DNA of 53,340 bases from an uncultured Pedobacter sp. (GCA_938008555.1 CALLKE010000237.1:1-53340); one strand, 5' to 3'. Counted from the stretch's first letter, positions 1-8,992 are shown. Notes: generated from the sequence alone by a model not told the origin. Program-made: numbers and translations.

Positions 1-89
1 CTTTAGTTGCTTGAAAAGCACAGTGTGTTTCAATATTTTCGATCATATTTTGTCCAAATATTACCTATCATACATTTAGATACACTACC
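1..89. mobile_element. Right part of an IS1-type MITE (cut by window edge)
   Basis: These 89 bases match 37632-37720 with only two mismatches and end in the same terminal inverted repeat (…TTTAGATACACTACC). The second copy is complete and bounded by a target duplication, so this is the right-hand part of another copy whose left end lies outside the window. It carries no open reading frame. The element ends exactly where the stop codon of the next gene begins, at 90. Confidence 0.85.
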
Positions 90-1193
90 TTAACGAGCAA
101 ACATTTTGTACACATTTTGAGTTTGATTTATACAGGAATCCATCGAAAATTTTTTCAACTGCTCGGTTCCTAGCACTCGTAATTGGTCAGCTAATGTAGG
201 ATTCGAAATCACAGATTCTATTGCGCTTCGAATATCATCTGGATCATTTGGATCAAAATACACGACTGCATTCCCTCCTACTTCTGGGAAACAACTTGTA
301 TTACTTGCCGCTATTGGACAATTATTTGCAAAGGCTTCCAGCAAAGGAAGTCCAAAACCTTCATATAGCGAGGGATATACAAATAACAAAGCATTTTTAT
401 AAAAATCTTTTAGTTGATTATCCGAAACAGATAATTGATGTATTTGCTTTTCCTTAATACCATGTCGATAGAGCAGCTCTTTTTCTGAATAACCAAAGGG
501 ACCACCACCCAAACAAATCAATCTAATCTCGCTTCTGTCTTTTAGTAAAGGTGCGATGGCCAATATAAAAAGGTTGAAATTCTTATATGCAGCCCGATCT
601 CCTACGTATAAAATATAATTATTGAATATAGTGTCATTACTATCCTCTTCCGATAATGAAAAATCATTCTTATGACCATGATAAATAACGCTTATCTTTT
701 CATCAGGTATCTTAAAAAATCGTTGTATGTCATTTTTTGTTGATTCTGATATGGCAATAATATGATTAGCCTTCTCTATCAGGACTCGCTTAAAGTAAAC
801 GAATGGATCATTTTGTGAGAAATAGGAAGGAAACAGTTCATGAATCATATCATGTACTGTTAACACAAAAGGTTTTGTAAGATCGTTTAAAAAATATGTA
901 TGATAATATGTTGGATGAAATACATTAAAATCGTTTTTTCTAACCATGTATCTGGAGTATCTTTTATTCCATGCATATAGTTTGGATTCCTTTTTTAGAA
1001 ATCTATTTCCTATTACTCTAGGGAGTAAAAATCTTTTGTCCTTCAGGTAGTGATTACGTGTATAAAGTATCCCTGCGTTATAACTAAAGTCTTTGTTATC
1101 GCCTAGAGACTCCTGCAAATTGGCAAAGTACCTAGATATGCCACCATAACGTTGCATAGAAAATATTTGATGATCATACTCTATCTTCATCAT
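90..1193 (-). CDS. Glycosyltransferase family 4 (GT-B fold)
   Basis: This 367-residue protein probably transfers a sugar from a nucleotide-sugar donor during cell-surface polysaccharide or O-antigen synthesis at the inner face of the membrane. The N-terminus has the glycine-rich acceptor motif (RYGGISRYF). The C-terminal donor domain begins near residue 190 with ILYVGDRAAYKN and contains YPSLYEGFGLPLLEAFA, the E-x7-E signature of retaining GT4 enzymes, followed by a conserved SCFPEVGG. The length is normal for the family. Its ATG lies inside the 3' end of the preceding GT2 gene (20-base overlap), so the two are co-transcribed and translationally coupled. The stop codon abuts a MITE; an insertion that duplicated TTAACGAG would leave the original stop intact. 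The exact sugar and acceptor cannot be told. Confidence 0.85.
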   Translation of the reverse strand: MMKIEYDHQIFSMQRYGGISRYFANLQESLGDNKDFSYNAGILYTRNHYLKDKRFLLPRVIGNRFLKKESKLYAWNKRYSRYMVRKNDFNVFHPTYYHTYFLNDLTKPFVLTVHDMIHELFPSYFSQNDPFVYFKRVLIEKANHIIAISESTKNDIQRFFKIPDEKISVIYHGHKNDFSLSEEDSNDTIFNNYILYVGDRAAYKNFNLFILAIAPLLKDRSEIRLICLGGGPFGYSEKELLYRHGIKEKQIHQLSVSDNQLKDFYKNALLFVYPSLYEGFGLPLLEAFANNCPIAASNTSCFPEVGGNAVVYFDPNDPDDIRSAIESVISNPTLADQLRVLGTEQLKKFSMDSCINQTQNVYKMFAR

Positions 1194-1989
1194 CTTGCGA
1201 ATTAGCTGCTAAACATTTATTGATTCTTTTTATGCGCTTATTAATTTTTCTTTTGATCTTTTCCTTTAAAAGAGTCCATCTATATCGGTAGTATGCATCT
1301 TTTCCGAGATATTGTTGTAATAATGAGTTTTTATTTTTGAAAAATAAATGATCCGTGGTTGTATTAGATACCCCCGTATCATTAAAGTCTGAAATAACAA
1401 TATCATAATATTCAAATCTGATTTCTGGGTCTTTCCAACATTGTAAGTTTAATACATGATCAGCAAAAACTTTATACTTACTATCATACCTATATTTATC
1501 AAAAACAAAACTCGGATACATAATGGCTTGATGACATATACTTATGTGAGCCAAGGTATCTACATTATATTCGCCACCATATACCTCTCCTTTATAAATC
1601 ACTTTCCCATAGTAAATCGTACGCTTGTCGCTCAAATGATTAGCCATTTCTGAAAAGCCAGGTAACAAAGTATCATCAGAACCTAAAAACAAAATCCAGT
1701 CACCATGAATATATGATATAGCTTTGTTCATCGCCTCATATATACCTTTATCTGGCTCACTTAACCAAAAAGCTATTTTATCATCATTCTGTTTTAATAT
1801 ATCTAATGTACCATCTGTACTTGCCCCATCAATAATAACATGTTCTATATTCGAGTAAAGCTGATTCTGTACACTATCAATACATTGTTGAATGCGTTCA
1901 CGATCATTACGTACAACCGTAATCACCGAAACTAAAGGAGATTTAGGGTTTTCGATCTCATTATTGCCATTTTTTTTATTATATATCAT
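1174..1989 (-). CDS. Glycosyltransferase family 2 (WcaE-like)
   Basis: This 271-residue GT-A fold enzyme likely adds a sugar during exopolysaccharide or lipopolysaccharide assembly. The N-terminal nucleotide-binding strand (VSVITVVRND) is followed by DGASTDGT, by GIYEAMNKAI and by the DxD-type metal site LGSDDTL near residue 104. This order is typical of the WcaE-like branch of family 2. The C-terminal part is basic (KEKIKRKINKRIKR) and may lie on the membrane. It overlaps the downstream GT4 gene. An IS1 element ends 17 bases upstream of the ATG, so any native promoter or upstream partner gene has been displaced. Expression may now depend on the element or on read-through. Confidence 0.82.
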   Translation of the reverse strand: MIYNKKNGNNEIENPKSPLVSVITVVRNDRERIQQCIDSVQNQLYSNIEHVIIDGASTDGTLDILKQNDDKIAFWLSEPDKGIYEAMNKAISYIHGDWILFLGSDDTLLPGFSEMANHLSDKRTIYYGKVIYKGEVYGGEYNVDTLAHISICHQAIMYPSFVFDKYRYDSKYKVFADHVLNLQCWKDPEIRFEYYDIVISDFNDTGVSNTTTDHLFFKNKNSLLQQYLGKDAYYRYRWTLLKEKIKRKINKRIKRINKCLAANSQDDEDRV

Positions 1990-2006
1990 TTGCCGTACGC
2001 TTCTAG

Positions 2007-2779
2007 GATTGTGTTTTTAAATGTATGATAGTTTAAAATTTCTAGTGGCCATGACTAGTTTGACGGCACACCAGTGATTACTAAGCTTCTTAGAAAAGGC
2101 GGTTGTTCTTCTGATTAACCTTTTGCAAGTATTTCTTAAAGAGGTATTTACTCCTTCAATGGCTTTAGTAAACCTCTTTCCAACCAGGTGTTTATCGGTG
2201 GGAAATACTTCTTTAAAAGCGCTCCAAGCGTCCGTGCACCAGAAGTCTACTTCAATATTTTTCATTCGTTTAAATAGGTCTTTTACCGTTTTTCTGCTTC
2301 TTTTTCCCATCGTTAGTGACAATATTTCCTTTGTTTGAGCACAGTAGGCATACAGAATCCACACCTTCTTTTTCTTGCTACCGACAAAGCTGTAAAGTTC
2401 GTCTACCTGCACCTGGTGATAATATCCATATTTTGGTTTTAGTTCAATATTCATGAAAGAAAGTAATACCCGAAGTACACAACCTGTACTAATTCTCAAA
2501 ACATCAGCGATATCTCTGATACCAGACCCTCGTGTTAACATTCTAGTAATTAATACTTTGTTACTCTTTTCAGCACCCCAATACAGATACTCATCCTGAA
2601 ATTGTTTCCCACATGACCTGCACAGGTAGTTCTGCGATCCACTCTTTTTTCGACCATTTTTTACCACCTTTGCACTCAAACAGTGAGGACATTCTAAACT
2701 TTGATTTTTTTGCATAAACACAAAGTTCGTCATCACTGTTTTCCCCCCCTTACCCCATCATACATTTAAAAACACAACC
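2007..2779 (-). mobile_element. IS1-family insertion sequence, complete (773 bp)
   Basis: Imperfect 23-bp terminal inverted repeats at 2007-2029 and 2757-2779 match at 22 positions, and each contains the inner block ATCATACATTTA. They enclose one transposase gene on the minus strand, whose stop codon lies inside the left repeat. The 773-bp length is that of classic IS1 (768 bp). The flanks (GCTTCTAG left, GTAGAATT right) do not form the 8-9 bp target duplication expected for IS1. The repeats resemble those of the MITEs in this window, differing at a few outer positions. Confidence 0.88.
2017..2736 (-). CDS. IS1-family transposase (single-ORF InsAB type)
   Basis: This 239-residue transposase combines in one reading frame the two parts that are split by a frameshift in Escherichia coli IS1. 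Residues 17-46 form an InsA-like zinc ribbon (CPHC then CRSC) and a helix-turn-helix follows (IRDIADVLRISTGCVLRVL). The InsB-like catalytic part begins near residue 105 with VQVDELYSFVGSKKKKVW, giving the first Asp. The second is in FWCTDAWSAF, and the Glu in KAIEGVNTSLRNT. All catalytic residues are present and no frameshift or stop interrupts the gene, so the element looks potentially active. The last residues (FKLSYI) are encoded inside the terminal inverted repeat. The second codon is also ATG, so the start is uncertain by one residue. Confidence 0.92.
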   Translation of the reverse strand: MMTNFVFMQKNQSLECPHCLSAKVVKNGRKKSGSQNYLCRSCGKQFQDEYLYWGAEKSNKVLITRMLTRGSGIRDIADVLRISTGCVLRVLLSFMNIELKPKYGYYHQVQVDELYSFVGSKKKKVWILYAYCAQTKEILSLTMGKRSRKTVKDLFKRMKNIEVDFWCTDAWSAFKEVFPTDKHLVGKRFTKAIEGVNTSLRNTCKRLIRRTTAFSKKLSNHWCAVKLVMATRNFKLSYI

Positions 2780-2817
2780 GTAGAATTAGTATAAAAAATA
2801 TATTCAATAAGAAATAT

Positions 2818-3057
2818 TTACCATCCCACGAAAAGATCTTTCGCAAACGCCATACCAATCTCTCTACCATAAGAATCTTGGTTGTGTTTTCTCACCGTAT
2901 ACGAAACGTCTGAAGTAAAAAGAAATGGCGATAACATTACATACGTAACAAAGCCTGCAACTCTAGCAGCTGTGGAGTCACCCAGTGCATATTTTGTTCT
3001 TCCTCCATTTATTATGTTCATTTCATTCATACTCATCTCCTGAACACTTAAGTTCAT
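2818..3057 (-). CDS. Double-glycine leader peptide (bacteriocin-like precursor)
   Basis: From the only in-frame ATG (3057) this encodes 79 residues. The first 19, MNLSVQEMSMNEMNIINGG, have the form of a double-glycine leader: regularly spaced hydrophobic residues, an ELN/EM-type pattern and a terminal Gly-Gly. Such leaders are cut by C39 peptidase ABC transporters during export. The predicted mature peptide is about 60 residues, begins RTKYALG, has a hydrophobic stretch (AARVAGFVTYVMLSPFLF) and ends DLFVGW. The frame is open back to a TTG at 3117, but that codon overlaps a good promoter element, so the ATG is preferred. No C39 transporter or immunity gene is visible nearby, and an IS1 copy lies immediately downstream. 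Bacteriocin, signal peptide or other exported peptide are all possible. Confidence 0.6.
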   Translation of the reverse strand: MNLSVQEMSMNEMNIINGGRTKYALGDSTAARVAGFVTYVMLSPFLFTSDVSYTVRKHNQDSYGREIGMAFAKDLFVGW

Positions 3058-3114
3058 CAATTGTTTAATTTGATTTTCTATTGTTTTTTTAAGTGTATGG
3101 CGCCCTAAAAAGCC

Positions 3115-3122
3115 CAAACTTA
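3115..3122 (-). promoter_or_regulatory. Promoter -7 element of the leader-peptide gene
   Basis: On the minus strand this reads TAAGTTTG, a perfect match to the Bacteroidota -7 consensus TAnnTTTG, about 58 bases upstream of the ATG at 3057. No clear -33 TTG is seen at the best spacing. The element overlaps the alternative TTG start at 3117 and argues against it. Confidence 0.4.
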
Positions 3123-3161
3123 AACCACTCTCGCTATTTGAGTACGAAAGTAGAAAAAGAT

Positions 3162-5849
3162 TTACCTAATAATAGCCACAAAACCTGAATAGTGCCGTGT
3201 ACTTCCATCATTCAAATCAATCACATAATAATACGTTCCTACTGGTAAAAGCTTATCATGAAAAATACCCGTCCAGGGATCACTATAGCCCATGGATGAA
3301 TATACAGTATTACCCCACCTGTCAAATATATGTACTCCACATTGTGAATATTGTTCAATATTTTTGATCACCCAAGTATCCTCGATCCCATCTCCATTAG
3401 GGCTAATTACATTGGGTGGCTGAAGAGCTATCGCATTTACAACAACTGTCGCAGGAAATAACGCCCCTTCGCAAGAATCAGGATTAGATGCAACTACATA
3501 GTATGTATAGGTACCAGGTAAAAGGCCGTTAACAGTCAACACCCCATTATTACTAACACCTTCTGTAATCAGAGTTTTCCCATCAGAAGATTCATACCAA
3601 GTGAAGAGAGGTGAGGTAATATTGCTACTCGGAGTAAACACAGCACTTTCCTTATAATTAATATTTCCATTTCCACTCACCAAAACGGTGATAGTCGCCA
3701 CAGAAAAAGGCCGCACAAAAACTGTAAATGTTTTTGAATCTCCAGATGTAATGATCGTGGTAGTAGAAACAGTACCATTAGCAAGCACAAGGCTGGCAGC
3801 TATCGTGGGTGTTACTGTATAAATAACTGTTCCACTTGTACTTCCCAGATTTGTAATAATATCCTGAATAACATGACCACTTGAAGCTGCCCTCACACTA
3901 ATTGTGTTCGTACTTGGAGCTGAGCTCCAGGTATACGAAGTCAATGCAGAATCATCAGAAAATAGTTCCTCATTCACAGCTGATCCAGTACAGATCGTAA
4001 CACTCGTCGGCTGGGTTAGTATGGGTTTGATAAACGTTTGTACAGCACTTACATTATTATTTAAACTGGGATCATCGTATTCATCCACCACTGGTGGATG
4101 AATGGCTGCGATATTGACAGCAGACGCATTTGTTGAAGTAATGGTAGCTGTATAAGTTAAAGTCATTGCTTGTCCTGCTGGAAGTTCAGTAATATCATAC
4201 ACCTCTTTATTTTGCTGTTGTGATAAAGCAATATTTTTAACAAAACTGGTAGGGGCCGATAATTGCGATGTGATAGCACTTAAATTCGTTAATCCTGTAA
4301 GATCTAATGAAAATGTAGCACTGTAAGGGCCCGTCAATGTATTAGGTCCTTGGTTTAATATCACTGTTGTGTAACTCAACGTAGACCCAAGAGTTTGAGC
4401 CGTAGTGGGGTTGACTATATTGGTTACTTCCAGATCTATATCTCTTATAATCGCAGTAGAGGCAATGCTAACATCTTGGGTGCTTATGTTCAAAAAACCT
4501 ATTGGGGGAGTAATGGTAGCCGTATTGGTAGCAGATATAGAGAAAGTAGCACTTGTGCTAATGGACCCACTATAAGTTAAAGTCAAACTGCCTCCTACTG
4601 GAAAGTTAGTAATATCATATACTTGTTTATTAGAAGTCGACTGGGTAGCATCAAATGTAATCACGGTACCAGCCGCAAGTGTATTTCTAAGTACCTGGCC
4701 AATGATATCACTGGTAATGCTTACTCCATTCGTCTCAATAGAAAGAGTAGCGGTATTTCCCCCCGAAATTGCATTAATTCCCACATTTGATATCACAGTA
4801 GTATAGTTTACCTGGCTACCAACCCGAGCAGAAGATAAATCTACAGTATTAGATACAGCCAACCTCATAGGGGTGGCAATAAACAAATTGCGAACTTCAT
4901 GGTTGGCATTATTACCGCCAGTACTTGCTCCAAGTCCTATCTTGAACGTAGCTGTTAAAGGGATAGGTTGCCCCATCGCTTTATTGGTGATTACATTTAA
5001 TAATTTACCATTTGTACTTTCCGTTTGCAGCTGAACCGTAATAGCCATATCTACTGTATTGACTGTAGGAGAAATAGGTACGAGATAAAAGCGCACTTTT
5101 CTATAGTAGATTCCATCGGCAGGACGGGTTGTGGTTGTACCTGGGTAGGCTATCGTTGTATTATCATCTAGTGCTGGATCTACGGTTGTGCCTTCATTTC
5201 CGGCTCTACTTGAAAGCATAGGCCCCGTTCCAGCTAAGTAATTAGTCGGTGTGGCAGCATCCGATATGTAAACTGTGCCTGTGGCAGCGCCTCTAATAGC
5301 AATAGCATTGGAAATGCGACCCGGTCCGGTGCCATTAACCTGATAACTACTATAGTTCCCAAATTCATCTAAGCCTATTCCTAAATAACCACCCGTAGCT
5401 GCAGGGCCTGCCCCTGGACTATAAGCATAATCCAAAGAGCCTCCTCTTGGGCCTGGGATAAACGTGCCGGTAATGGATCCGTCGTACAGAAATACAGATA
5501 TACCATCTGCAGGATCGTCAAAATCACTCCATGTTTTGAATTCAAACTCTATCACAACCCCAAGTGTAGGAGTAAATGCTTGATTGATATAAACATATCC
5601 ACCATCAAACTTTATATCTGAAGTTAAATGCAACCAGCCCGCACCGACGGGATCAGACGGAATATTAGGAGTAGGCGAAATACCAGAAGTAAGCGTAGCG
5701 GATCCTCCAAGCACTAATGCTGGATAATTGCTAATTGAACCTGTCAAGGGATAATTGAAATTAATCTGCCCATTGGCATGGATTAAGCCAAAGCACAACA
5801 CAACAGTAAGCAAAACTTTAAATACATTTTTAGATAAACCTATTACCAT
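3162..5849 (-). CDS. T9SS-secreted L-type-lectin-like protein with CHU_C tail
   Basis: Secreted or cell-surface protein of about 895 residues. The ATG at 5849 gives a signal peptide (VFKVLLTVVLCFGLIHANGQ); the frame is open further back to a TTG at 5882. Roughly residues 25-335 resemble a bacterial L-type lectin/concanavalin-like domain, with FEFKTWSDFDDPADGISVFL, a Gly/Pro-rich loop and GYLGIGLDEFGNYSS. Two CARDB/DUF11-like repeats follow, each with V(N/S)YTTV(I)xN and an ITNFPVG/ITELPAG segment. Then come a PKD/Ig-like region with a conserved VTICTG start and an Ig-like domain. The C-terminal ~85 residues (ISPNGDGIEDTWVI … IFDRWGNTVY … GTYYYVIDL) are a gliding-motility-type (CHU_C, type B) T9SS sorting domain. 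A role in glycan binding or adhesion is inferred. Confidence 0.8.
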   Translation of the reverse strand: MVIGLSKNVFKVLLTVVLCFGLIHANGQINFNYPLTGSISNYPALVLGGSATLTSGISPTPNIPSDPVGAGWLHLTSDIKFDGGYVYINQAFTPTLGVVIEFEFKTWSDFDDPADGISVFLYDGSITGTFIPGPRGGSLDYAYSPGAGPAATGGYLGIGLDEFGNYSSYQVNGTGPGRISNAIAIRGAATGTVYISDAATPTNYLAGTGPMLSSRAGNEGTTVDPALDDNTTIAYPGTTTTRPADGIYYRKVRFYLVPISPTVNTVDMAITVQLQTESTNGKLLNVITNKAMGQPIPLTATFKIGLGASTGGNNANHEVRNLFIATPMRLAVSNTVDLSSARVGSQVNYTTVISNVGINAISGGNTATLSIETNGVSITSDIIGQVLRNTLAAGTVITFDATQSTSNKQVYDITNFPVGGSLTLTYSGSISTSATFSISATNTATITPPIGFLNISTQDVSIASTAIIRDIDLEVTNIVNPTTAQTLGSTLSYTTVILNQGPNTLTGPYSATFSLDLTGLTNLSAITSQLSAPTSFVKNIALSQQQNKEVYDITELPAGQAMTLTYTATITSTNASAVNIAAIHPPVVDEYDDPSLNNNVSAVQTFIKPILTQPTSVTICTGSAVNEELFSDDSALTSYTWSSAPSTNTISVRAASSGHVIQDIITNLGSTSGTVIYTVTPTIAASLVLANGTVSTTTIITSGDSKTFTVFVRPFSVATITVLVSGNGNINYKESAVFTPSSNITSPLFTWYESSDGKTLITEGVSNNGVLTVNGLLPGTYTYYVVASNPDSCEGALFPATVVVNAIALQPPNVISPNGDGIEDTWVIKNIEQYSQCGVHIFDRWGNTVYSSMGYSDPWTGIFHDKLLPVGTYYYVIDLNDGSTRHYSGFVAIIR

Positions 5850-5958
5850 CTGAAGCCTATTATCACACAACCGGACTTTCAATAAAGAAATCTTCTTATA
5901 TTAAATTTAGTCAATAAAAGGCATCGTTAAGAAATTTATTTTACAAATGGCATAAAAA

Positions 5959-7497
5959 TTATCCACACCAACCTTCTCTGTCCAAACTCCGATAATGGAT
6001 TGCTTCTGCCAAATGTCCAGTACTTATTTCTTCGCTATTAGCTAGATCAGCAATAGTCCTAGCTACTTTTAAAATACGATCATAGGCACGAGCTGATAAA
6101 CCTAGTTTTTCCATCGCATTTTTTAGTAAGCCTTGTCCTTCTTCACTAATCTGACAAAGGTCACGTACTGTTTTCGAGCTCATTTGTGCATTACAAAATA
6201 CATTTGGTCTGCCTTCGAAGCGTTTTAATTGAATATCGCGTGCCTGAATGACACGTTCACGGATAATTACACTTTTCTCTGTGGGCTGATTAGAAGCAAG
6301 CTCATTGAAATTGACAGGGGTCACTTCTACATGTAAATCGATACGGTCGAGTAGCGGCCCTGATACTTTACTAAGATATTTTTGAACGACACCAGGAGCA
6401 CAGACACATTCCTTTTCGGGATGATTATAAAATCCACATGGACAAGGATTCATCGAAGCCACAAGCATAAAACTTGCAGGGTAGTCAATGGAAGACTTCG
6501 CCCTTGAAATCGTGACCCTCCGCTCTTCTAATGGTTGACGCATGACTTCGAGAACTGTGCGCTTAAACTCAGGCAACTCGTCTAAAAACAAAACACCATT
6601 ATGAGCCAATGATATTTCACCTGGTTGTGGATTTGTACCACCTCCTACTAGCGCGACATCAGAAATGGTATGATGTGGCGAGCGAAATGGGCGAGTAGTC
6701 ATCAATGAGTCCGAAGCAGCTAACTTGCCAGCAACCGAATGTATTTTGGTGGTGTCTAGCGCTTCATATAAATTAAGGGGAGGTAGAATGCTTGGGAAAC
6801 GCTTTGCCAACATCGTTTTTCCTGCACCTGGAGGACCAATCAGTAAAGCATTATGCCCACCTGCTGCAGCTATTTCTAAAGCTCTTTTGATATTTTCTTG
6901 CCCTCTAACATCTGAGAAGTCGCTTTCGTATTTGCTAGCATGAGTTGAAAACTCCCGACATGTATCAACAAGCGTGCATTGTAATGTTACCTCATTATTA
7001 AAAAATTGAATGACTTCCTTCAAATTGTCTACACCTATTACTTCAAAATTGTCAACAATAGCTGCTTCTCGCGCATTTGCTTTGGGAAGTATCAATCCTT
7101 TGAATCCATCTGCTCGTCCCTGGATAGCGATAGGTAAAGCGCCTTTGATAGGCTGAAGACCTCCATCTAAAGAGACCTCGCCCATAATCAAATATTGATC
7201 TAATTTCTCGGCTCGTACCTGACCCGACTCTGCCAAAATTCCTATGGCGATAGCTAAATCGTAAGCAGAACCTTCTTTTCGAATATCGGCTGGAGCCAAA
7301 TTGATTACAATTTTTTGCCTCGGCATGCGGTATCCAGAGTTATTAATAGCACTCTCAACTCGAAGCATACTCTCCTTGACAGCATTATCGGGCAAACCAA
7401 CCATGTAATATTTGGTTCCACTACTGATGTTTACTTCGATGGTGATAGCGATAGCCTCTATACCATAAACGGCACTTCCATAGGTTTTTATAGGCAT
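5959..7497 (-). CDS. comM: YifB/ComM family Mg-chelatase-like AAA+ ATPase
   Basis: A 512-residue cytoplasmic AAA+ protein of the YifB/ComM family. ComM of Vibrio is a hexameric helicase that drives branch migration during natural transformation. The N-terminal Lon-S5-like fold (residues 1-170) is followed by Walker A GPPGAGKTMLAKRF, Walker B GVLFLDELPEF, the sensor segment ASMNPCPCGF with a Cys-rich loop (CPCG … CVCAPG), an arginine-finger region (LLDRIDLHVEV) and a C-terminal Mg-chelatase domain (LSARAYDRILKVARTIADL). The length and all motifs are intact. It stands alone on the minus strand upstream of ffh. Whether this organism is competent cannot be told from the window. Confidence 0.9.
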   Translation of the reverse strand: MPIKTYGSAVYGIEAIAITIEVNISSGTKYYMVGLPDNAVKESMLRVESAINNSGYRMPRQKIVINLAPADIRKEGSAYDLAIAIGILAESGQVRAEKLDQYLIMGEVSLDGGLQPIKGALPIAIQGRADGFKGLILPKANAREAAIVDNFEVIGVDNLKEVIQFFNNEVTLQCTLVDTCREFSTHASKYESDFSDVRGQENIKRALEIAAAGGHNALLIGPPGAGKTMLAKRFPSILPPLNLYEALDTTKIHSVAGKLAASDSLMTTRPFRSPHHTISDVALVGGGTNPQPGEISLAHNGVLFLDELPEFKRTVLEVMRQPLEERRVTISRAKSSIDYPASFMLVASMNPCPCGFYNHPEKECVCAPGVVQKYLSKVSGPLLDRIDLHVEVTPVNFNELASNQPTEKSVIIRERVIQARDIQLKRFEGRPNVFCNAQMSSKTVRDLCQISEEGQGLLKNAMEKLGLSARAYDRILKVARTIADLANSEEISTGHLAEAIHYRSLDREGWCG

Positions 7498-7603
7498 TTT
7501 AGACGAAATTGGTCGGCTAAACTAGCGAAAAAATTAGTACTTGAGCCAACGCAATTAGATCGTTTTAGGAATTAAGTAAACACGCGGTACTTAAATGAGG
7601 TAT

Positions 7604-8944
7604 TTACTTTCCGAAAGGCATCTTTGGCATGCCTCTCATCATTTTAGCAGCCGCCATTGGATTCGAAAACTGCTTCATCATTTTACGCATATCATCAAAC
7701 TGCTTGATGAGCTTGTTCACTTCGGTAATATTCGTGCCCGATCCTTTTGCAATACGTATACGCCGACTTTGGTTAATCAAGTCGGGATTTTCACGCTCTG
7801 CTGGGGTCATTGAATGGATAATTGCTTCCACTGGTTTAAATGCATTATCATCAATATCGATGTCTTTCACTGCCTTGCCTACACCAGGTATCATTCCGAG
7901 GATGTCCTTCATATTCCCCATTTTTTTGACCTGTTGTATTTGGGTTAAAAAATCGTTGAAGTCAAATTTATTTTTGCGGATTTTCTTCTGAAGCTCGGCA
8001 GCTTCTTTTTCGTCAAATTGTTGCTGAGCACGTTCAACTAATGAAACCACATCACCCATTCCCAAAATACGCGAAGCCATCCTATCGGGATGGAATATAT
8101 CTAGGGCATCCATCTTTTCGCCGGTACCAATAAATTTAATCGGTTTGTTCACTACCGACTTGATTGATAAGGCTGCACCTCCACGCGTATCACCATCCAA
8201 TTTAGTGAGGACAACTCCAGTAAAATCTAAGCGATCATTGAATACTTTGGCTGTATTGACGGCATCTTGTCCAGTCATGGCATCTACAACAAAAAGGATT
8301 TCATGCGGATTCGTCTTTTCTTTGACCAAAGCAATTTCGTTCATCATCTCATCATCAATAGACAAACGGCCCGCGGTATCAACGATCACCACATTATTGC
8401 CATTTTGTTTTGCTTGTGCGATGGCTGATTTTGCTATCTCGACAGGATCTTTTGAAACACGATCTGTAAAAACAGGAACATCGATTTGCGAAGCGAGAAC
8501 TTCCAATTGATCTATCGCCGCCGGACGATACACATCGGCAGCAACGAGTAGCGGGTTCTTACCTTTTTGTGTTTTTAGGTAGTTGGCCAATTTTCCGGTA
8601 AAAGTGGTTTTACCAGCACCATTTAATCCTGCAATCAGTATGATGCTTGGATTAGCTGTTAAATGAAGTTCCTGAGCTGTTCCTCCCATCAAGGAAGCTA
8701 GTTCATCATTCATAATTTTGGTGAGTAGTTGCCCCGGTGCAATGGAACGCAATACATTTTGCCCTAAGGCTTTTTCTTTCACAGCATCGGTAAACGTCTT
8801 GGCTGTTTTAAAGTTAACGTCGGCATCGATAAGAGCTTTTCGAATCTCTTTGACAGTTTCAGCCACGTTTATCTCGGTTATATTTCCTTGTCCTTTTAAA
8901 ACTTTAAAAGCTCTGTCTAGTTTATCCTGTAAATTCTCAAACAT
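7604..8944 (-). CDS. ffh: Signal recognition particle protein Ffh
   Basis: A 446-residue SRP54 GTPase that binds signal peptides of nascent inner-membrane proteins and 4.5S RNA, and docks on FtsY. Domains in order are the N-domain four-helix bundle (1-85), the G-domain with G1 GLNGAGKTTF, G3 DTAGR and G4 TKLDGD, and the Met-rich M-domain from about residue 300. The M-domain has the RNA-binding SRRIRIAKGSG and a C-terminal Met-rich tail (FSNPMAAAKMMRGMPKMPFGK). Starts at ATG. No departure from the family is seen. Confidence 0.97.
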   Translation of the reverse strand: MFENLQDKLDRAFKVLKGQGNITEINVAETVKEIRKALIDADVNFKTAKTFTDAVKEKALGQNVLRSIAPGQLLTKIMNDELASLMGGTAQELHLTANPSIILIAGLNGAGKTTFTGKLANYLKTQKGKNPLLVAADVYRPAAIDQLEVLASQIDVPVFTDRVSKDPVEIAKSAIAQAKQNGNNVVIVDTAGRLSIDDEMMNEIALVKEKTNPHEILFVVDAMTGQDAVNTAKVFNDRLDFTGVVLTKLDGDTRGGAALSIKSVVNKPIKFIGTGEKMDALDIFHPDRMASRILGMGDVVSLVERAQQQFDEKEAAELQKKIRKNKFDFNDFLTQIQQVKKMGNMKDILGMIPGVGKAVKDIDIDDNAFKPVEAIIHSMTPAERENPDLINQSRRIRIAKGSGTNITEVNKLIKQFDDMRKMMKQFSNPMAAAKMMRGMPKMPFGK

Positions 8945-8992
8945 GTTGATTGATATTGCGTACTACTATTTTTAATTATTTTATTGTTAGAA

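Noticed and set aside
2017..2736. Programmed frameshift expected for IS1 transposases
   Set aside because: The zinc-ribbon and catalytic parts are already in one uninterrupted frame, as in other single-ORF IS1 members.
3058..3117. N-terminal extension of the leader-peptide gene from TTG at 3117
   Set aside because: The TTG lies within a good -7 promoter box, and the resulting N-terminus would move the double-glycine leader to an internal position.
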